Below, in pieces: positions 35,705 to 47,895 of a DNA stretch of 64,000 nucleotides (positions within the stretch are counted from its first letter, which is position 1; each line of letters starts with the position of its first letter). The stretch covers positions 6,572,001 through 6,636,000 of the forward strand of contig NZ_JAUSZL010000002.1 in NCBI RefSeq assembly GCF_030817535.1. Direction: 5' to 3'. A model generated the notes under the pieces. That model made no database searches, was not told the DNA's origin, and worked only from the letters and a program-made list of their open reading frames with translations. This DNA comes from Streptomyces sp. V3I8. Lineage in GTDB: Bacteria > Actinomycetota > Actinomycetes > Streptomycetales > Streptomycetaceae. A program made the position numbers and the translations under genes.

Positions 35705-36576
35705 TTGAGTACCGGCGCGTCGACCGCGTCGGACAGCCACTGCTTCTCGATGGCGGCGAGGGAGCCGTCCTCGCGCAGGGCGTCCACCGCGTCCGTCACG
35801 CACGACGTGAGCGCGCTGCCCTTGTCCAGCACGAGCCCGAACTGCTCCGGGGCGCCGCCCCGGTTCTCGAACTGCCCGACGATCCGCGCGTCCGTGACCT
35901 CGGCCGCGGTGATGTAGAAGGCGGTCGGCAGGTCGACGACGATGGCGTCCACCTGGCCGTTCCTGAGCGCGGACTTGGCCTGGTCGTTCTTCGCGTACGC
36001 GGCCGGCTCCTCGGCCGGCTTCACCACGTCGTCGATGTAGTTCAGGCTGGTGGTGCCGACCTGGGCGCCCAGCTTGACGTCCTTGAGGTCGGCGATGCTC
36101 TTCGCCCGGGCGGCCCCGGAGCCCTTCAGCGCGACGACGGCCTGGCGCACGTCGTAGTAGCCGGACGAGAAGTCGACGGCCTTCCTGCGTTCGTCGCTGA
36201 TCGACACCTGGTTGATGTCGAGGTCGAAGGTCTTCTCGCCGGGCGCGAACGCCTTGTTGAAGGGCACGGTCCGCCAGACGACGTCGCCCTTGTCGTAACC
36301 GAGCTGCTTCGCCACGGCGTACGCGACGGCCGACTCGAAGCCTTCACCGGAGGCGGGCCTGCCGTCCTTGAACCACGGCTCGTACGCGGGCTCGTCCGTC
36401 GCGACCGTCAGTTTGCCGGCGGTCTCGGTGGCCAGTTCGCCCTTGGCGCACGACGCGGGGGAGGACGTGCCGGCTGCCTTCTCCTCCGGCTGCGGGCTGC
36501 AGCCGACGGCGAGGGCGAGCAGAGTGACGGTGGCGGTGGACACAGCCCCGCGCAGGGTGCTTCGAGCAGGATGCAT
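35701..36576 (-). CDS. Polar amino acid ABC transporter substrate-binding lipoprotein
   Basis: 291 residues from ATG 36576. Lipoprotein signal with lipobox LAVGC (Cys at about residue 26). The mature domain has the SBP_bac_3 features: KLTVATDEPAYEPWF, GFESAVAYAVAKQLGY, FDLDINQVSISDERRKAVDF and VGTTSLNYIDDVV. First gene of the three-gene operon. Amino acid specificity not predictable. Confidence 0.92.
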   Translation of the reverse strand: MHPARSTLRGAVSTATVTLLALAVGCSPQPEEKAAGTSSPASCAKGELATETAGKLTVATDEPAYEPWFKDGRPASGEGFESAVAYAVAKQLGYDKGDVVWRTVPFNKAFAPGEKTFDLDINQVSISDERRKAVDFSSGYYDVRQAVVALKGSGAARAKSIADLKDVKLGAQVGTTSLNYIDDVVKPAEEPAAYAKNDQAKSALRNGQVDAIVVDLPTAFYITAAEVTDARIVGQFENRGGAPEQFGLVLDKGSALTSCVTDAVDALREDGSLAAIEKQWLSDAVDAPVLK

Positions 36577-36925
36577 GGCGGGAGAGTGACAGTGCGCGGG
36601 CCCGGCTGTCGAGGTCAGGGCGGGAACTGTCCGCATCGTGGGAACGGGTGTTGCGACGGTGTGAACAGGCGTGTTCCGGAGGTGTTCCGGGCGTCCGCCA
36701 CCGGCCGGACCGGGCCGCGGGGACGCGGCGCCCGGGGCGGTGGCCGCCGGACGTCGGCCACCGCTGCCGGGCGGGGCCGCCGGCCGAGGGCGGGGATCGG
36801 GTGGCCGGCGGCCCGTCCGCGCAGGAGCCGTCATCCTGTGCGGGTTGCTGCCAGTTGACAGCGTGTACCCGGGGCGTGGGGAGCGCGCGCGGGGCGCTGT
36901 TGTGAGCGCTCCGTTCACACGGGGC

Positions 36926-36965
36926 GCGCGGTTCCCCGCGCCCCTTCGGGGTGCCCGGGGCGCGG
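36926..36965. repeat. Intergenic GTTCCCCGCGCCCC-type palindromic repeat, copy A
   Basis: GCGCGGTTCCCCGCGCCCC (36926-36944) followed by GGGG and GGGGCGCGGG, able to form a hairpin. It belongs to a family seen in other intergenic gaps here (41698, 51188, 51262, 51361 inverted, 60763). The rest of 36577-36925 is very G+C-rich and holds no gene or other feature that I can see. Confidence 0.6.
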
Positions 36966-36970
36966 GTCGT

Positions 36971-37627
36971 TCACCAGCCCCTTGCGCGCCACTGTGAAAG
37001 GTGGGGGCGCTCCGTGCCGAGTGTCGTGTCGTTGCCGTGGCCGGGGTAGACCCAGGTCTCGTCCGGCAGCGTGCCGAAGATCTTCGTCTCGACGTCGTGG
37101 ATCAGACTGGCGAACGCCACAGGGTCCTTGCGGGTGTTGCCCACGCCGCCCGGGAAGAGGCAGTCACCCGTGAACACATGGGGGTGGCCGTGCGGGTCGT
37201 CGTAGACCAGGGCGATCGAGCCGGGCGTGTGGCCCACCAGATGGCGCGCGGTCAGCTCCACGTGCCCGACCCGGACGGTGTCGCCGTCCCCGACCGGTAC
37301 GTCCGTCGGTACGGGGATGCCGTCCGCGTCGTCGCGCCCCGCGTACGTACGCGCGCCCGTGGCCGCCACCACCTCCGCGAGGGCCTGCCAGTGGTCGCCG
37401 TGCCGGTGCGTGGTCACCACGGACGCGATGCCGTCGGCACCGATCAGGGTGAGCAGGGTGCCGGCGTCGTTGGCGGCGTCGATCAGCAACTGCTCGTCCG
37501 TGGCCCGGCACCGCAGCAGATAGGCGTTGTTGTCCATCGGCCCGACCGAGACCTTGGAGATCATCAGGTCGCGCAGCTCGTGCACGTCCGCAGGGCCGCC
37601 GACCCTCACCGCTCCGCTGTACGTCAT
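36971..37627 (-). CDS. Metallo-beta-lactamase-fold hydrolase
   Basis: 218 residues. Metal-binding motif THRHGDHW (near residue 75), further ligands in HLVGHTPGSIALVYDD, FTGDCLFPGG and VYPGHGNDT. The layout is that of glyoxalase-II-like MBL hydrolases in actinobacteria. It is followed (upstream on the same strand) by a mycothiol-dependent isomerase-like gene, so a mycothiol thioester substrate is plausible. Confidence 0.9.
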   Translation of the reverse strand: MTYSGAVRVGGPADVHELRDLMISKVSVGPMDNNAYLLRCRATDEQLLIDAANDAGTLLTLIGADGIASVVTTHRHGDHWQALAEVVAATGARTYAGRDDADGIPVPTDVPVGDGDTVRVGHVELTARHLVGHTPGSIALVYDDPHGHPHVFTGDCLFPGGVGNTRKDPVAFASLIHDVETKIFGTLPDETWVYPGHGNDTTLGTERPHLSQWRARGW

Positions 37628-37637
37628 GGTGCTCAGC

Positions 37638-38330
37638 CTATAGCGGGGGCAGTGCGGGAAGCGGTCCGCCCTCGACGAGCAGAGCGGCCCCGTCCCGGCG
37701 TCCGGCCAGCCAGCCGAGCAGGGCGGGCGCGGGACCGGTCACGGTGACCTCGGCGTCCTCCCCGGAGCCGCCGCGTCCGGTGCTCCACGCGCGCGTGCCG
37801 TCCGTGAGGCGCGTGGACGGCACCTCGGGGTGCCCGGCGAAACGGTCCGCGAGGAAGGCGGTCTCCCGTTGCGTGAACTCGTCCGGCAGGTCCTCCAGCT
37901 CGTACCCGACGCCCAGGTCCACGTGGTGCAGCTCGACCTCGCCCCAGCGCCGGAACGGCACCTGGGACGCCGCGTCGGTGACCCCGTTGCGCAGCTCGAC
38001 CGTGCGGGACCAGTCGGCGGGCCCGGCGCCGGCCGCCTGGAAGCGGGCCGCGCTGTCGCGCAGGTCGGCGAGGTGTGTCTCCAAGGGCCTGGGGGCGTCC
38101 CGCTCGATGTCGGCGTCCCGGGCGCCCGCGGAGACGTACATCGGCCGGCCCTCCAGGACGTTCACGAGCGCGTCCGCGTTGCGGGCGAGGTGGGCCAGGA
38201 CATGACCACGGCTCCAGCCGGGCAGCCGTGACGGTTCGGTCACACCGGCGTTGTCCAGCCGGGCGGCTGCGCTGAGCAGCCGTTCGGTCGCGTCACGTAC
38301 AGACGCCAGGTCGCGCACATGATCGTTCAT
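37638..38330 (-). CDS. Maleylpyruvate isomerase-family, mycothiol-dependent protein
   Basis: 230 residues. N-terminal DinB-like four-helix domain with metal-binding pattern: LPGWSRGHVLAHLARNADAL (His ligands), and VELHHVDLGVGYELEDLPDE. The C-terminal SCP2-like part includes GSGEDAEVTVTGPAPALLGW. Family members use mycothiol as cofactor or detoxify electrophiles with it. It lies 10 bases upstream of the MBL hydrolase, likely the same operon. Confidence 0.88.
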   Translation of the reverse strand: MNDHVRDLASVRDATERLLSAAARLDNAGVTEPSRLPGWSRGHVLAHLARNADALVNVLEGRPMYVSAGARDADIERDAPRPLETHLADLRDSAARFQAAGAGPADWSRTVELRNGVTDAASQVPFRRWGEVELHHVDLGVGYELEDLPDEFTQRETAFLADRFAGHPEVPSTRLTDGTRAWSTGRGGSGEDAEVTVTGPAPALLGWLAGRRDGAALLVEGGPLPALPPL

Positions 38331-38475
38331 GTGTCCGACGATAGCCGCGCCACACGTTCGGGTGAAGGTGGTGGACGACGTCCGCTAATCGAATATGCGT
38401 GCTATAGGGTCGGGAGCGGTGCCGGGCATTCTTGGAAGCCGGGGATTGTTCCCGTCGAGGCGAACCGAACCGGCG

Positions 38476-38498
38476 TTGTCAGTGGCTCCCCCTAGTCT
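38476..38498 (+). promoter_or_regulatory. PafBC/RecA-NDp-type damage promoter for uvrA
   Basis: TTGTCAGTG (38476-38484), 8-base spacer, TAGTCT (38493-38498), with the GGC extension. It predicts a leader of about 48 bases before GTG 38553. Confidence 0.8.
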
Positions 38499-38552
38499 GG
38501 AAAAGACGGGGCTCTGCCCCTGTCATTTCTCTCTAGAAAGGTGCGGACCGGC

Positions 38553-41588
<3,036 letters not shown>

Positions 41589-41599
41589 GCCCCGCTGTC

Positions 41600-41641
41600 A
41601 TGCGCCGCGCCCCACGGGAGTTCCCGTGGGGCGCGGCGCAT
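41600..41641 (+). terminator. Terminator after uvrA
   Basis: A nearly 19-bp perfect stem, ATGCGCCGCGCCCCACGGG (41600-41618) with its complement ending at 41641. Confidence 0.85.
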
Positions 41642-41697
41642 TGCTGAACCGTGTCGTGTCGGGCCGTCGTACGTCCGCGGGTGCGTCGTGGCCGGTC

Positions 41698-41727
41698 GCG
41701 CAGTTCCCCGCGCCCCCTCGGGGGCGC
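41698..41727. repeat. GTTCCCCGCGCCCC-type repeat, copy B
   Basis: GCGCAGTTCCCCGCGCCCC (41698-41716) then CTCGGGGGCGC, forming a hairpin near the 3' end of the convergent sugar-kinase gene. Confidence 0.6.
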
Positions 41728-41738
41728 TACCGGGGTGC

Positions 41739-42650
41739 TCAGAAGGTGGGCAGCTCGTGCGCGTACGGCGGTTCCGCGCCCGCTCGGGAGCAGGTGACCG
41801 CCGCGGCCCGGGCGGCGAACCGGAGCAGTTCGCCCCAGCCGTCGGCCCCGAGGCCCGCCACCGCGGTCGCGGAGAGCGCGTCGCGGGCGGCGAGGCCGTG
41901 CAGCAGCGCCGCGTTCACCGTGTCGCCCGCGCCGATCGTGTCCACCACGTCGACCGGTTCACCCGGTACGGAGTACTCGTCCCCCTCCCGGGTGAAGGCG
42001 GTCAGTCCGTCGCCGCCCCGTGTGACGACGACCGCCGAGGGGCCGCAGGCCAGCCACTCGCGCGGGGTGCCGCCCAGCCACTGCGCGTCCTCCTCGGACA
42101 GCTTGAGCAGTGACACCGAGGGCAGCCAGCCCTTGAACCGGGCCCGGTAGGCGTCCGGGTCGGGGATGAGTACCGCGCGGATGTTCGGGTCGAGCGCGGT
42201 GAACACGCCCCGCGCGGACGCGCTCCGCAGCAGTTCCTCGTACGCGCTCGCGCCCGGCTCCAGGACGAGCGAACAGGTGCCGAAGGACACGGCCCGGGTC
42301 CCGTCCGGCAGCCGTCCGGGCGCCGAGAACAGCCGGTCCGCGGTGCCCTCGACGTAGAAGGAGTAGGCGGCCGAGCCGTTCGCCGCGACGGAGGCGACGG
42401 CGAGGGTCGTGGGCTCGGCGCCCCGCTGCACGGACGCCACGTCGACGTTTGCCTCGCGCAGCCCGCCGACCAGGGCCTCGCCGAAGGCGTCCCGCGAGAT
42501 CCGGGAGCAGAAGGCCGTGCGGGAGCCGAGCCGGCCCAGCGCCACCGCCGTGTTGTAGGGACCGCCACCGCGGCGCGGGGCGAGCCCGGCGAGCGCGCCC
42601 GGCTCACTGGGCACCAGGTCGATCAGAGCCTCACCGGCGACGACGATCAC
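41739..42650 (-). CDS. PfkB-family sugar kinase (fructokinase-like)
   Basis: 303 residues from GTG 42650, after AAAGGA, GTGA-overlapping the lacI-type gene. Ribokinase fold: [40 protein letters not shown], and [20 protein letters not shown] at the catalytic Asp/anion hole. Coupling to a LacI-family regulator indicates a sugar substrate; fructose is the likeliest from family likeness. Confidence 0.87.
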   Translation of the reverse strand: MIVVAGEALIDLVPSEPGALAGLAPRRGGGPYNTAVALGRLGSRTAFCSRISRDAFGEALVGGLREANVDVASVQRGAEPTTLAVASVAANGSAAYSFYVEGTADRLFSAPGRLPDGTRAVSFGTCSLVLEPGASAYEELLRSASARGVFTALDPNIRAVLIPDPDAYRARFKGWLPSVSLLKLSEEDAQWLGGTPREWLACGPSAVVVTRGGDGLTAFTREGDEYSVPGEPVDVVDTIGAGDTVNAALLHGLAARDALSATAVAGLGADGWGELLRFAARAAAVTCSRAGAEPPYAHELPTF

Positions 42651-43714
42651 GAGTCGGATCCTTTCTCGGGACAGCTTTCGGGGCGGTCTTCGGGGCGCTC
42701 TTCGGGACAGCCGCACGAGGTGCGGTGCACGAAGGCGCAGGGCAGCCGGACCGTACGGGCAGCCCGGTCGGGGGAGTCCAGCCGTTCCAGCAGCAGCCGC
42801 ACGGCCCGGGCCCCGATCTCCCTGCTGGGCTGGGAGATCGCGGTGAGCCGGGGCGAGAAGAGGTCCGCCCAGGAGAAGTCGTCGAAGCAGCACAGGGCCA
42901 GGTCCGCGGGCACGGACAGACCCCGCGCGCGTACGGCACGCAGCGCCCCGATGGTCATCGCGTTGTTGGCGGTGACGAGCGCCGTCGGCGGCGCGGGGAG
43001 GGACAGCAGGGCGTCGGTCGCCCGCTCGGCGCCCGCCGCCTCGGAGTTGCCGGGGACCACGAGCCGTTCGTCGTAGGGCAGTCCCGCGTACGCCAGGCCG
43101 TGCCGGTATCCGGAGATCCGCTCGCTCGTCGTGCTGAGCCCGGGGAGACCCGCGACCAGGCCGATCCTGCGGTGGCCCCGCTCGGCGAGGTGCGTGACCA
43201 GGCGGGTGACCGGTTCGGCGTTCTGCGCGCACACCTGGTCGAACGCGAAACCGGGCACGGGGCCGCCGTCGACCAGCCGGTCCAGGAACACCGTCGGTAC
43301 GCCGTGCCGCCCGAGGTAGCCGAGCAGCTCCTGCGGATCGGCGGAGGGCGCGACGATCATGCCGTCCACCCGGCGTTCGTGCAGCAGCCGGACCACCTTG
43401 TGCTCATGGGCCGGGTCGTCGTGCGGATCCGCGATCAGCAGGCTGTACCCCTGCTCCAGGGCGCCCGCCTCCACGCCCTGCAGGATCTCCGTGAAGTAGG
43501 GGTTACTGATCGCCGACACCGCGAGCCCGATGGACCGGGTGCGTGCGGTGACCAGGGACCTGGCCAGGCTGTTCGGGGTGTAGGCGAGGAGGTCGACGGC
43601 GTCGAGCACGGCCTGTCGCGTGTGCGGCCGCACCGGGCGCGTGTCGTTGAGCACGTGCGAGACCGTCGCCACGGAGACGCCCGCGTGCCGGGCCACGTCG
43701 GCCATTGTCGCCAT
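42647..43714 (-). CDS. LacI-family transcriptional regulator
   Basis: 355 residues from ATG 43714 (MATMADVARHAGVSVATVSH). HTH plus hinge helix: TVSHVLNDTRPVRPHTRQAV, LAYTPNSLARSL. The periplasmic-binding-type effector domain includes TRSIGLAVSAISNPYFTEIL, VDGMIVAPSA and TALVTANNAMTIGALRAVR. The C-terminus has a Cys-containing tail. It probably autoregulates through the adjacent perfect palindrome and controls the coupled sugar-kinase gene. Confidence 0.93.
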   Translation of the reverse strand: MATMADVARHAGVSVATVSHVLNDTRPVRPHTRQAVLDAVDLLAYTPNSLARSLVTARTRSIGLAVSAISNPYFTEILQGVEAGALEQGYSLLIADPHDDPAHEHKVVRLLHERRVDGMIVAPSADPQELLGYLGRHGVPTVFLDRLVDGGPVPGFAFDQVCAQNAEPVTRLVTHLAERGHRRIGLVAGLPGLSTTSERISGYRHGLAYAGLPYDERLVVPGNSEAAGAERATDALLSLPAPPTALVTANNAMTIGALRAVRARGLSVPADLALCCFDDFSWADLFSPRLTAISQPSREIGARAVRLLLERLDSPDRAARTVRLPCAFVHRTSCGCPEERPEDRPESCPEKGSDS

Positions 43715-43758
43715 GGTGTCCTCCCGGGAAGCGTCCGCCGCCCGCGAAAGTACCCCAT

Positions 43759-43806
43759 GCGGCGGCCCGCGTAAACGCTTGCGCAAGCGTTTACGCGGGC
43801 CGCCGC
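43759..43806. promoter_or_regulatory. 48-bp perfect palindrome: LacI operator and probable terminator
   Basis: Perfectly self-complementary over 43759-43806, with no loop. The centre AAACGCTTGCGCAAGCGTTT (43773-43792) is a textbook LacI/GalR-family operator; G+C-rich arms extend it. It lies 45 bases upstream of the lacI-type start and 8 bases after the end of the HTH gene, so it could be operator for one and terminator for the other. Confidence 0.8.
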
Positions 43807-43813
43807 CGACGAT

Positions 43814-44761
43814 TCACTCCCACTCCCACCCGATGCCCACGATCCCCGACCGGACCCGCTGCTCCACCATGTGGACCGACCGGTGGCGGCCGCTCAGTGC
43901 CAGCTCCCGGCGGCCGCCGCGGGGCGCCGCCGCCGAGTGCTGGGAGAACCGGTGGCAGCGCACGGGCAGCGCCGCCTCGGCGAACCGCACCTCGAGGGCG
44001 TACTGCCCGCCGGAGAGGCCGAACCCGCGGACGTACTCACTGGACGCGCCGGCCGTGCCGTCCTCGACGCCGTAGCGGAAGAGGAAGGTGTCGCCCGTGC
44101 GCAGCCGCGTGTCGAAGAGCAGCTCGGCCACGAGCACGCCCGTTTCGTGGTGCCACAGGACGCGTCCCGTGCGGCAGTTCTCCAGGGCGTGCACGCTCAT
44201 GTGCTCCGGCGCGCAGCCGGGGTCCCCGTGGTGGACGGCCACGTAGCGGTCGATCCCGTCGCTGTGGGCGCGCACGATGTGCTGGGAGTCGCGCGAGAGC
44301 AGTTCGCGGCGGGCGCCGATGCGCACCCGTTCGTGGTGGCCGAGGACGAGCAGCCCGCCGTCGAGCGGGGAGTCGAGCTCCGCGAGCAGCTTCTCCAGGG
44401 CTCCGGAGGCTTCGACCAGGGAGCGGTACGAGCGGGTCGCGGGGCGGTCCGCGCCGGTCTGTTCGTCGGCCGTCGTGAGGAGCCGGATCAGCGACTCGTC
44501 CGGCAGCTGCAGGATCTCCTCCAGGGCGCGCACGGCCCGCAGGGACTCGGCGCGCTGCGGACGCCGGGCGCCCTGCTGCCAGTAACTGAGGCTCGTCACA
44601 CCCACCTTGACCCCGTGCCGCGTCAGATGGTGCTGTACGCGCTGCAGCGGCAGTCCACGGGCGGTGATCGCGGCGCGCAGTGCGACGTGGAAGGGGCCGC
44701 CCCGCAGGGCCGTCTCCAGTTCCGCCGCGGCGACGTCCGCGTGCTGTGTGCCGTGCCGCAT
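43814..44761 (-). CDS. HTH-domain transcriptional regulator
   Basis: 315 residues. An N-terminal HTH-like segment (residues about 24-80: FHVALRAAITARGLPLQRVQ..GVTSLSYWQQGARRPQRAES) resembles XRE-type regulators. A long C-terminal domain of unknown type follows (GGLLVLGHHERVRIGARREL, TGRVLWHHETGVLVAELLFD, EVRFAEAALPVRCHRF). No partner is visible. It ends just before the 48-bp palindrome. Confidence 0.75.
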   Translation of the reverse strand: MRHGTQHADVAAAELETALRGGPFHVALRAAITARGLPLQRVQHHLTRHGVKVGVTSLSYWQQGARRPQRAESLRAVRALEEILQLPDESLIRLLTTADEQTGADRPATRSYRSLVEASGALEKLLAELDSPLDGGLLVLGHHERVRIGARRELLSRDSQHIVRAHSDGIDRYVAVHHGDPGCAPEHMSVHALENCRTGRVLWHHETGVLVAELLFDTRLRTGDTFLFRYGVEDGTAGASSEYVRGFGLSGGQYALEVRFAEAALPVRCHRFSQHSAAAPRGGRRELALSGRHRSVHMVEQRVRSGIVGIGWEWE

Positions 44762-44989
44762 GCAGGGCCCTTTCTGTGATGCTCACAACGGCTGGTCGGG
44801 CCGTTCGCGCTGTTCGTGGGGGCCGCCCGGTCGGCGTACGGGACATGGGCACCTGTGCGTGCCGTGGTTCCCGGCCCAAGTAATCCCGCATTGAAGCCTG
44901 TTGACCAGGCCCGGACAACACCTGAGGCGCAACTTCGCTGTGCGGACGCTGAGCGTCGCCTTTGAGGCGGGGGCGGGCGGCGGATCCGG

Positions 44990-45060
44990 GCGGACCGTGC
45001 GGACCGTGCGGACCGGGTGGACGGGGCGCACGGGGTGGACGGGGCGCACGGGGCGGACAG
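44990..45060 (+). repeat. Short tandem repeats upstream of the HTH gene
   Basis: GCGGACCGT units of 9 bp (about 44990-45013) pass into an 18-bp tandem repeat GGTGGACGGGGCGCACGG (45016-45033, 45034-45051, then a partial third). The gap 44762-45093 otherwise holds the presumed promoter of the HTH gene and nothing recognisable. Confidence 0.55.
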
Positions 45061-45093
45061 GAAAAAAGACGGACAGGGGAGACGGACACGAAA

Positions 45094-45175
45094 GACGGCG
45101 GCCCGGAACGTACGCGGCGGGGTCCGCGGGCGGATGCCCGGACCTGATGGCACGCGTACGCTCCGGGCCGCCGTC
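45094..45175. terminator. Long-armed inverted repeat, terminator of the 45208 gene
   Basis: 45094-45116 is complementary to 45153-45175 over 23 positions with one mismatch; 36-base loop. It lies 33 bases beyond the stop of the small minus-strand gene. Confidence 0.7.
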
Positions 45176-45207
45176 ACAGTGCGCGAAGCGCGGGGCGGCC
45201 GGGCGGT

Positions 45208-45528
45208 TCAGGGGCGGGCGTCTCCCGCACGGCCCTCGGACCGCAGGCGCTTGGCCCGCACGATGTCCGGATCGCGGGGGTCGAGGCCGGACAGCAGGCC
45301 GTCGCCGTACTGCTCCTCGTCCTGGTACGGGCGGACCCGGACCGACCGTCGTGTCTTCTCGATCCGCGTCTGTCGCATCTTCCGCAGCCCTTCGGTCATC
45401 GACCCGACACCCTTGTCCGGGGCGCCCGGTCCACCTGCTTCTGCACTGGTACGAGCATTGCCCCGCATTGTCTTCGTGTCGTCACGGCCAGCCCCCGGAA
45501 AGGGTTCCGGTCCACCTGAATTGCCCAT
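45208..45528 (-). CDS. Small basic hypothetical protein
   Basis: About 106 residues if started at ATG 45528 ([20 protein letters not shown]); starts at 45468 or 45399 are equally possible. The C-terminal part looks conserved: [20 protein letters not shown] then [20 protein letters not shown]. It is basic and soluble, followed by a strong hairpin. No function can be assigned. Bases 45529-45810 upstream show no gene. Confidence 0.5.
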   Translation of the reverse strand: MGNSGGPEPFPGAGRDDTKTMRGNARTSAEAGGPGAPDKGVGSMTEGLRKMRQTRIEKTRRSVRVRPYQDEEQYGDGLLSGLDPRDPDIVRAKRLRSEGRAGDARP

Positions 45529-45810
45529 CTCCCGCAGGCCGTAACCGTCGACGGGCGGCGGGCCGTCGGCCGCGGACCGCGAAAACGCGCCCCGCGGGCG
45601 TGCGGCACCGGCCGGCCGGGGACCGCGGGCGGGGCGACGAGAACCGCTCCCACCTCGGCATTCGCCGTCTTCCTCAGTGACCCACCGCACAGGGACGGAG
45701 CCCGTCCGCGGTGTCCTGGAGAAAACATCGAGCACTTCGGAAAGCGCTTGGGGATTCCCGCGGAACCACGGAGCCGGACGCCGGCGCCGCGGGACCGGCG
45801 GGACGCCGCG

Positions 45811-45833
45811 CTGTCACACCCCGCCAGTAGGGT
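45811..45833 (+). promoter_or_regulatory. Weak relative of the damage-promoter motif before uvrC
   Basis: CTGTCACAC (45811-45819), 8-base spacer, TAGGGT (45828-45833). The -10 and spacing are right and TGTCA is kept, but four of nine upstream bases differ from TTGTCAGTG. The -10 ends seven bases before the ATG at 45841, predicting a leaderless message. Confidence 0.35.
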
Positions 45834-45840
45834 GGGAGAC

Positions 45841-47895
45841 ATGGCCGACCCCTCCAGCTACCGCCCCAAGCCGGGACAGATCCCCGACTCGCCAGGGGTC
45901 TACAAATTCCGCGACGAGCACCGCCGGGTGATCTACGTCGGGAAGGCGAAGATCCTGCGCCAGCGCCTGGCCAGCTACTTCCAGGACCTCTCCAACCTGC
46001 ACCCGCGTACGCGCACGATGGTCACCACGGCCGCGTCGGTGGAGTGGACCGTGGTGTCCACCGAGGTCGAGGCGCTCCAGCTGGAGTACTCCTGGATCAA
46101 GGAGTACGACCCCCGGTTCAACGTCAAGTACCGCGACGACAAGAGCTACCCGTACCTCGCGGTGACCATGAACGAGGAGTTCCCGCGGGTACAGGTGATG
46201 CGCGGCCACAAGAAGAAGGGCGTGCGCTACTTCGGCCCCTACGGGCACGCGTGGGCGATCCGCGACACCGTGGACCTCCTGCTGCGCGTCTTCCCGGTGC
46301 GCACGTGCTCCGCCGGCGTGTTCCGCAACGCCGAGCGGACGGGCCGCCCCTGTCTGCTCGGCTACATCGGCAAGTGCTCCGCGCCCTGCGTCGGCCGGGT
46401 CTCGGCCGAGGAGCACCGGGAGCTGGCCGAGGAGTTCAGCGACTTCATGGCCGGCCGCACGGGGACGTACATCCGCCGCCTGGAGCGGCAGATGGCGGAC
46501 GCCGCCGAGGACATGGAGTACGAGCGCGCCGGGCGCCTGCGCGACGACATCGGGGCCCTCAAGAAGGCCATGGAGAAGAGCGCCGTCGTGCTGGCCGACG
46601 CGACGGACGCCGACCTGATCGCCCTCGCCGAGGACGAGCTGGAGGCCGCCGTGCAGATCTTCCACGTCCGCGGCGGCCGGGTGCGCGGCCAGCGCGGCTG
46701 GGTCACCGACAAGGTCGAGGCGGTCACCACGGGCGACCTGGTCGAGCACGCGCTGCAGCAGCTGTACGGGGAGGAGACCGGCGACTCCGTACCGAAGGAG
46801 GTACTGGTCCCGGCCCTGCCCGAGCCGCTGGAGCCCGTCCAGGAGTGGCTCACCGCCCGCCGCGGGTCGAACGTGTCGCTCCGCATCCCGCAGCGCGGCG
46901 ACAAGAAGGCCCTCATGGAGACGGTCCAGCGCAACGCGCTCCACGCGCTCGGCCTGCACAAGACCAAGCGCGCCTCCGACCTGACGACCCGCTCCCGCGC
47001 GCTGGAGGAGATCGCCGAGGCGCTCGGTCTGGACAGCGCCCCCCTGCGGGTCGAGTGCTACGACATCTCGCACCTCCAGGGCGACGACGTCGTGGCGTCG
47101 ATGGTCGTCTTCGAGGACGGACTGGCGCGCAAGAGCGAGTACCGCCGCTTCCAGATCAAGGGCTTCGAGGGCCAGGACGACGTCCGGTCCATGCACGAGG
47201 TGATCACCCGCCGCTTCAAGCGGTACCTGGGGGACAAGGAGAGGACCGGCGAGTGGGCCGACGGCGAGGCGAGCCTCACCGAGGAGGACGGGCGTCCCAA
47301 GCGCTTCGCGTACCCGCCGCAGCTGGTCGTCGTCGACGGCGGCAGGCCCCAGGTCGCGGCGGCCCGGCGGGCCCTGGACGAGCTGGGCATCGACGACATC
47401 GCCGTCTGCGGTCTCGCCAAGCGCCTCGAAGAGGTCTGGCTGCCCGGCGAGGACGATCCGGTGGTACTGCCACGTACCAGTGAAGGGCTCTATCTTCTTC
47501 AGCGTGTGCGCGACGAGGCGCACCGCTTCGCGATCACCTACCAGCGCGCCAAGCGCGCCCGGCGTTTCCGGGCGAGCCCGCTCGACGACGTGCCGGGCCT
47601 CGGCGAGGCGCGCAAGCAGACGTTGATCAAACACTTCGGTTCGGTGAAGAAGCTGCGATCCGCGACGATCGACCAGATCTGTGAGGTTCCCGGCATAGGC
47701 CGCAAGACGGCCGAGGCGATCGCCGTGGCCTTCGCCCAGGCCGCCCCGGCGGCTCCCGCCGTGAACACCGCGACCGGAGAGATCATGGAAGACGAGGATC
47801 ACGTGGAGGACGCGGCGCCCGAACCGACTGCGGGTGTCGCAGGGGAGCCCGTGTCCGCGGGCGCCCCGGACGAGCGACGGGGGCAGGAGAGATGA
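45841..47895 (+). CDS. uvrC: Excinuclease ABC subunit C
   Basis: 684 residues from ATG 45841. GIY-YIG nuclease domain at the N-terminus ([20 protein letters not shown]), UVR domain near residue 215, C-terminal RNase H-like nuclease domain ([40 protein letters not shown]) and tandem helix-hairpin-helix ([34 protein letters not shown]). It cuts DNA on both sides of the lesion. First gene of the uvrC-rapZ-yvcK-whiA operon. Confidence 0.97.
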   Translation: MADPSSYRPKPGQIPDSPGVYKFRDEHRRVIYVGKAKILRQRLASYFQDLSNLHPRTRTMVTTAASVEWTVVSTEVEALQLEYSWIKEYDPRFNVKYRDDKSYPYLAVTMNEEFPRVQVMRGHKKKGVRYFGPYGHAWAIRDTVDLLLRVFPVRTCSAGVFRNAERTGRPCLLGYIGKCSAPCVGRVSAEEHRELAEEFSDFMAGRTGTYIRRLERQMADAAEDMEYERAGRLRDDIGALKKAMEKSAVVLADATDADLIALAEDELEAAVQIFHVRGGRVRGQRGWVTDKVEAVTTGDLVEHALQQLYGEETGDSVPKEVLVPALPEPLEPVQEWLTARRGSNVSLRIPQRGDKKALMETVQRNALHALGLHKTKRASDLTTRSRALEEIAEALGLDSAPLRVECYDISHLQGDDVVASMVVFEDGLARKSEYRRFQIKGFEGQDDVRSMHEVITRRFKRYLGDKERTGEWADGEASLTEEDGRPKRFAYPPQLVVVDGGRPQVAAARRALDELGIDDIAVCGLAKRLEEVWLPGEDDPVVLPRTSEGLYLLQRVRDEAHRFAITYQRAKRARRFRASPLDDVPGLGEARKQTLIKHFGSVKKLRSATIDQICEVPGIGRKTAEAIAVAFAQAAPAAPAVNTATGEIMEDEDHVEDAAPEPTAGVAGEPVSAGAPDERRGQER

